Below, in pieces: positions 5,612 to 9,261 of a DNA stretch of 9,261 nucleotides (the stretch's first letter is position 1; every line of letters begins with the position of its first letter). A model generated the notes under the pieces. That model did no database searches. It was given only the letters and a program-made list of their open reading frames with translations, and was not told the origin of the DNA. The translations under genes and the position numbers were made by a program. Source of the stretch: Nitrospirota bacterium (GTDB lineage Bacteria > Nitrospirota > 9FT-COMBO-42-15 > HDB-SIOI813); contig JAHFER010000052.1 of the NCBI GenBank assembly GCA_023248365.1, positions 1-9,261 of the forward strand, read 5' to 3'.

Positions 5612-5694
5612 TACTGCATTGTGAAATACATTACATAATAAATGTCTGGATGTCTGAATTATAATATCTTTAATTTAATAAATGCATTTTGAGT

Positions 5695-5698
5695 GAGG
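5695..5698 (+). promoter_or_regulatory. Ribosome-binding site that sets the activase start
   Basis: GAGG at 5695-5698 lies 7 bases before the ATG at 5706, favouring that ATG over the adjacent in-frame TTG at 5703. Confidence 0.5.
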
Positions 5699-5705
5699 CG
5701 TATTG

Positions 5706-8700
5706 ATGTCTGTAAATGTTTCCGCGGCAAATTCTTTTTTCATCGGTCTTGATGTAGGTTCCACAACAGTAAAGGCAGTCGTCATAGATGCTGCTACAGA
5801 TAAAACAGTCTGGTGTGATTATCAGCGGCATGAGACCATGCAGCAGCAAAAGGTACTCGAATTCCTCCATGCCATAGAAAATGCTTTTCCGGGCAAGGCA
5901 GACCTCTTCCGTATCTTCGTCACAGGCAGCGGCGGCAGGACAGTTGCACCATTCATTGGCGCCAAATTTGTTCAGGAGGTTAATGCCGTTTCCCTCGCAG
6001 TAGAAAAGCTGCACCCTGAGGCCGGCTCTGTTATTGAGCTTGGCGGGCAGGATGCTAAGATTATTATCTGGGTTGAAGATACTAAGGATGGAAACAAGAG
6101 AAAACTCTCCAGCATGAATGATAAGTGTGCCGGAGGAACCGGTGCTGTTATAGATAAGATTACTGCCAAACTCAGCTTAGGCAATAAGAATCTTTCCACC
6201 CTGAAATATAAAAACACAAGGATACATCCGGTTGCAGGAAAGTGCGGTGTGTTTGCAGAGACAGATATAAACGGCCTTCAGAAACAGGGCATCCCGCCTG
6301 AAGAATTAATGGCGTCACTCTTTGAGGCCATTGTCCAGCAGAACCTGAGTGTTCTTACAAGAGGTAACACACTGCAACCTAATGTACTACTCTTAGGCGG
6401 CCCAAACACCTTTATCCCGGCCTTACAGGAGGCATGGCAGCACCACATTCCGAAGATGTGGAAAGAACGCGGCTTACAAATTCCGGATGGGGCTAACATA
6501 GAAGAACTTATATATGTCCCGGAGAACTCCCAATACTATGCTGCAATAGGATCTGTTATTTACGGACGGAGTGAAGATGAAAAGACCGGCATGTACAAAG
6601 GTACAGAGGCATTGGAAGAGCATCTTGCTCAGGGACAAAAGAAGTCTACGCCTAAAGAGGTAATGAGCGGGCTGACAAAGAGCAAAGAGGAACTTGAGAA
6701 ATTCATAGAGGAATTTAAGAAGGAACCATTCACTCCTTCGGTATTCGTACCGGGTGAAGTTGTTCCTGCATATATAGGCATTGACGGCGGGTCTACCTCA
6801 ACTAAAGGAGTCCTCCTTAATAAAGAAGGAAAACTCCTTGCGAAGTCATACATACTCTCAAAAGGTAATCCTATTGATGACACAAGGGAAATACTGAAAG
6901 ACCTGAGAAAACAGATAGAGTCGCAGGGCGCCTTTCTTGAGGTAAAGGGTGTCGGTACTACAGGATATGCCAAGGATATGTTAAAGGAATGTTTCAGCGC
7001 TGATGTTGCAATAGTTGAGACGGTTGCACATACCAGTTCTGCACTCTACTATTTTAATGAGGTGGATGTAATCGTTGATGTAGGCGGTCAGGACATAAAG
7101 GTAATATTTTTAAAAAACCGCAGGGTCAGGGACTTTAAGCTGAATACACAGTGTTCCGCCGGAAATGGATACTTTCTCCAGAATACCGCAGAGAAGTTCG
7201 GTTTCAATGTTACTGAATACAGTGACAGGGCCTTTAAGGCAGAGCGTATGCCGGAGTTTCACTATGGATGCGCCGTATTCCTTGAATCTGACATTGTAAA
7301 TTTTCAGCAGCAGGGATGGGACAGGGAAGAAATCATGGCCGGTCTTGCCCATGTACTCCCTAAAAATATTTGGCTCTATGTTGTTCAGGAACCAAACCTC
7401 AGGAAATTCGGTAAAATTTTCGTTCTACAGGGCGGCACGCAACACAACCTTGCGGCTGTAAAGTCTCAGTATGATTTTATAAAATCGAGAGTTCCTGATG
7501 CAGAGATACATGTACACAAGTACACAGGAGAAAGCGGGGCTATAGGAGCAGCGCTTGAGGCCATTCGCGTTGTAAAAAATAAGACAACTGATTTTATAGG
7601 TTTCGATGCTGCGGAGGATATACGTTTTTCTGCTTTAAGAGATGAATCCACAAGATGTTTTTTTTGCGAGAACAAATGCCAGCGGACTTTCATTGATATG
7701 GAAGGTTCTTACGACACCTCTTCAAGACGCTTTATAATTGCATCATGCGAAAAGGGGGTTGCTGAAGATGTTAAGGAAGTTCAGACTATAAAAAAGAGGC
7801 TTGATGAGCTTAAAAAGAGATGTCCTGATTTTTCTGAGGCGTCTGCAAAAGAGTTATTCAGGAGCAGAAAAGAGAATGTAATATCCAACACCGCTATTGC
7901 ATCCACAGCGCCTGCTAAACCTAAGTCTTCAGATATTTTCTCAAAGATTTTGAATCTCAAATCTGCTGTCACAAATCATAAATCTGAATCTTTAATTCCA
8001 AATTCAGATATTGCCAAACTGAAAATAGGTTTTCCAAGAATCCTGAATATGTACTCTGTTGCCCCATTTTTCATAGCCTGGTTTGAAAAACTTGGCGTGG
8101 ATTACAAAAACATAATATTCTCTGATTACACCAATCAAACGATGTATAAAGAGGGATCAAGGCGCGGCTCGATAGACGGCTGTTTCCCGAGTAAGGTAGC
8201 CCTCTCACATACACATAATCTTTTATACACAAAAAAGACAAAACCGGATGTAATATTCTTCCCGATTTTATTGGATCTGCCGTCAGAGTTAAAGAATACT
8301 ACAGCCAATGCCTCCTGTCCTACGGTTGCGGCAACGCCTGAGGTTGTAAAGGCGGCATTCACTAAGGAAGAAGATAACTTTTTGAAAAATGGTGTAAAAT
8401 TTTTGAATCCCCACTTTAATATGGGAGAACCAGAGCTGTTTGAAAAACAGATGCACCTTTTTGGATCTCAGTTGTTTGGTATAAGTAAAAATGACAATAC
8501 AGAGGCAATGGATGCCGGATACCTGGCAATGACAGCTTATTCAGAAAACATGCGGCAAAAAGGCAGGGAGATCCTTCATAAGATAGAGCAGGAAAATAAG
8601 GTTGGTGTAGTTTTGTTAGGCAGACCTTACCATAATGACCCCGGGTTAAATCACGAGATACTCTCTGAGATACAGAGATATGGTTATCCTATCCTGACAA

Positions 8701-9164
8701 TTGAGTCACTGCCTGTTGATGAAGAGAGCCTTGAAAGGTTGTTCGGTGAAGAGATTAGACGGGGGGAGCTTTCTCATCCGTTGGATATTACTGATGTGTG
8801 GAAGAACTCCTTCAGTGAAAATACAAACATAAAATTATGGGGTACCAAGTACGTTGCAAGACACCCGAATCTTGTTGCAGTGGACCTGTCTAATTTCAGA
8901 TGCGGTCATGACGCCCCTGTGTATTCTGTTATTGAAGAGATTTTAGCTGCTACACAAACACCTTACTTTACATTCCATGATATTGATGAAAACAAGCCTT
9001 CGGGTTCTATTAAGATAAGGGTTGAAACTATTCACTACTTCCTGCAGAAATATGAAGATGATTTAAACCTAAAAAGGGGATTCACCGCAGCGAACACAGA
9101 GAAAAACAATATAATAAATCAAGAAAAACTGCTTTTCTCTGTGCACTCTGTGGTTAGGTTTTGA
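5706..9164 (+). CDS. Acyl-CoA dehydratase activase-like protein with two BcrAD/BadFG ATPase domains and a DUF2229-like region
   Basis: The 1152 residues start at ATG 5706. Domain 1 (about 12-285) has the ASKHA phosphate loop DVGSTTVK (16-23), GGQDAK (113-118) and cluster cysteines C141 (NDKCAGGTG) and C180. Domain 2 (about 355-625) repeats this with DGGSTSTK (360-367), GGQD, C483 (QCSAGNG) and C522. The 39-residue cysteine spacing in both matches the [4Fe-4S] ligands of HgdC, as I recall it. A cysteine cluster follows (C651, C654, C658, C681), then a Ser/Lys-rich linker (about 720-770) and a DUF2229-like region (773-1125) with C826, GRPYHNDPGLNHE (972-984) and FRCGHDA (C1066). In the family, such proteins use ATP to drive low-potential electrons into 2-hydroxyacyl-CoA dehydratases or benzoyl-CoA-type reductases; the substrate here is unknown. 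Residues 1126-1152 are encoded by a dispersed repeat. It is probably co-transcribed with the gene at 9195. Larger relatives fuse that partner too. Confidence 0.92.
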   Translation: MSVNVSAANSFFIGLDVGSTTVKAVVIDAATDKTVWCDYQRHETMQQQKVLEFLHAIENAFPGKADLFRIFVTGSGGRTVAPFIGAKFVQEVNAVSLAVEKLHPEAGSVIELGGQDAKIIIWVEDTKDGNKRKLSSMNDKCAGGTGAVIDKITAKLSLGNKNLSTLKYKNTRIHPVAGKCGVFAETDINGLQKQGIPPEELMASLFEAIVQQNLSVLTRGNTLQPNVLLLGGPNTFIPALQEAWQHHIPKMWKERGLQIPDGANIEELIYVPENSQYYAAIGSVIYGRSEDEKTGMYKGTEALEEHLAQGQKKSTPKEVMSGLTKSKEELEKFIEEFKKEPFTPSVFVPGEVVPAYIGIDGGSTSTKGVLLNKEGKLLAKSYILSKGNPIDDTREILKDLRKQIESQGAFLEVKGVGTTGYAKDMLKECFSADVAIVETVAHTSSALYYFNEVDVIVDVGGQDIKVIFLKNRRVRDFKLNTQCSAGNGYFLQNTAEKFGFNVTEYSDRAFKAERMPEFHYGCAVFLESDIVNFQQQGWDREEIMAGLAHVLPKNIWLYVVQEPNLRKFGKIFVLQGGTQHNLAAVKSQYDFIKSRVPDAEIHVHKYTGESGAIGAALEAIRVVKNKTTDFIGFDAAEDIRFSALRDESTRCFFCENKCQRTFIDMEGSYDTSSRRFIIASCEKGVAEDVKEVQTIKKRLDELKKRCPDFSEASAKELFRSRKENVISNTAIASTAPAKPKSSDIFSKILNLKSAVTNHKSESLIPNSDIAKLKIGFPRILNMYSVAPFFIAWFEKLGVDYKNIIFSDYTNQTMYKEGSRRGSIDGCFPSKVALSHTHNLLYTKKTKPDVIFFPILLDLPSELKNTTANASCPTVAATPEVVKAAFTKEEDNFLKNGVKFLNPHFNMGEPELFEKQMHLFGSQLFGISKNDNTEAMDAGYLAMTAYSENMRQKGREILHKIEQENKVGVVLLGRPYHNDPGLNHEILSEIQRYGYPILTIESLPVDEESLERLFGEEIRRGELSHPLDITDVWKNSFSENTNIKLWGTKYVARHPNLVAVDLSNFRCGHDAPVYSVIEEILAATQTPYFTFHDIDENKPSGSIKIRVETIHYFLQKYEDDLNLKRGFTAANTEKNNIINQEKLLFSVHSVVRF
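9082..9156. repeat. CACAGAG-type inverted repeat inside the 3' end of the activase gene
   Basis: Arms 9082-9105 and 9133-9156 pair at 19 of 24 positions, including an uninterrupted 11-base inner stem (CACAGAGAAAA with its complement). The right arm shares CTCTGTG and CTCTGTGGT words with the repeat at 545-622. The element overlaps the coding frame and supplies nearly all of the last 27 codons. Its RNA hairpin would lie just before the stop and the next gene's ribosome-binding site. Confidence 0.75.
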
Positions 9165-9182
9165 CAATACGAACAATGAAGT

Positions 9183-9187
9183 GGAGG
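9183..9187 (+). promoter_or_regulatory. Strong ribosome-binding site of the next gene
   Basis: GGAGG with 7 bases to the ATG at 9195. It fixes the start of the truncated downstream gene. Confidence 0.7.
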
Positions 9188-9194
9188 AATTGAT

Positions 9195-9261
9195 ATGCAG
9201 GTTTTAGAAATCCCGGCTGAAATCCCCAAACATTATAAAAGGCCTGAGGAACGGTCTTTCA
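9195..9261 (+). CDS. Start of the activase operon's second gene (partial, 3' end outside the window)
   Basis: Twenty-two codons are visible after an ATG with a strong ribosome-binding site, 30 bases beyond the activase stop, with no terminator between them. The peptide begins MQVLEIPAEIPKHYKRPEER. From family knowledge, double-domain activases are often followed by, or fused to, a CoA-activase/HgdB-like protein (COG3581 type), and the proline/charged N-terminus is compatible with that. The visible part has no diagnostic motif, so the product is an inference from position. Confidence 0.75.
   Translation, partial: MQVLEIPAEIPKHYKRPEERSF

Larger units (their letters stand above)
5311..5702. other. 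Divergent intergenic region between the two-module protein and the activase
   Basis: About 390 bases without a credible gene. From left to right it holds the 12-bp tandem repeat (5319-5366), AT-rich sequence with no clear minus-strand promoter, a partial third copy of the small-gene leader (5519-5544), the activase promoter (5564-5593), a perfect palindrome (5596-5611) and an AT-rich activase leader. Short open frames here lack ribosome-binding sites and recognisable protein features. Confidence 0.6.

Noticed and set aside
5660..5665. TATAAT as an alternative activase promoter
   Set aside because: There is no -35-like hexamer at a suitable distance; the TTGACT/TATTAT pair at 5564-5593 is better.
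7850..8020. Possible in-frame repeat insertion in the activase linker (8-bp inverted words at 7982-7989 and 8002-8009)
   Set aside because: The region is AT-rich and linker-like (Ser, Lys, Ala). The stem is short and no second copy is visible, so an ordinary flexible linker explains it.

Overview
The window looks like chromosomal DNA of a Gram-negative, probably anaerobic bacterium. It carries lipoprotein processing (LspA), a signal-peptide protein that looks suited to the outer membrane, a large oxygen-sensitive type of acyl-CoA dehydratase activase, and several kinds of short dispersed palindromic repeats. A Nitrospirota, Desulfobacterota or Planctomycetota-like lineage would fit, but this is inferred from gene content and repeat style only. 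There is no phage, integrase or transposase gene.

Left part (1-3580, minus strand): a housekeeping operon. A good sigma-70-like promoter at 3550-3579 reads leftward into ileS (isoleucyl-tRNA synthetase) and then lspA (prolipoprotein signal peptidase). The start of a further minus-strand gene may lie at the very left edge. An imperfect inverted repeat fills most of the ileS-lspA gap.

Middle (3580-4530, plus strand): a small-protein island. Two 31-codon genes, 3722-3817 and 4371-4466, each encode a single-helix membrane protein starting Met-Lys-Thr-Asp/Glu and carrying a Gly-Gln pair in mid-helix. Each sits behind a near-identical leader holding a perfect TATAAT, a C/G-rich hairpin and a strong Shine-Dalgarno site. 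The leaders match at 51 of 56 bases, while the proteins share only 9 of 31 residues. Between them lie a 127-bp palindrome-bounded repeat (3874-4000) and a 65-residue four-cysteine protein (4041-4238). A hairpin at 4492-4524 separates this island from the convergent gene to its right.

Right-middle (4528-5310, minus strand): an unrecognised secreted or outer-membrane-type protein made of two copies of a ~108-residue aromatic-rich module, offset by exactly 122 residues. A 12-bp tandem repeat (about four units) sits directly in front of its start.

Right part (5519-9261, plus strand): a promoter overlapped at its predicted start point by a perfect 16-bp palindrome drives a 1152-residue protein. 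It has two fused BcrAD/BadFG-type activase ATPase domains, a cysteine cluster and a DUF2229-like CoA-activase region. Its last 27 residues are encoded by a dispersed inverted repeat related to the one between lspA and ileS. Thirty bases downstream, a second gene with a strong ribosome-binding site begins and runs off the window; it is probably the partner subunit. The best candidate for something undescribed is the paired 31-residue membrane proteins with their conserved leaders and the cysteine protein between them.
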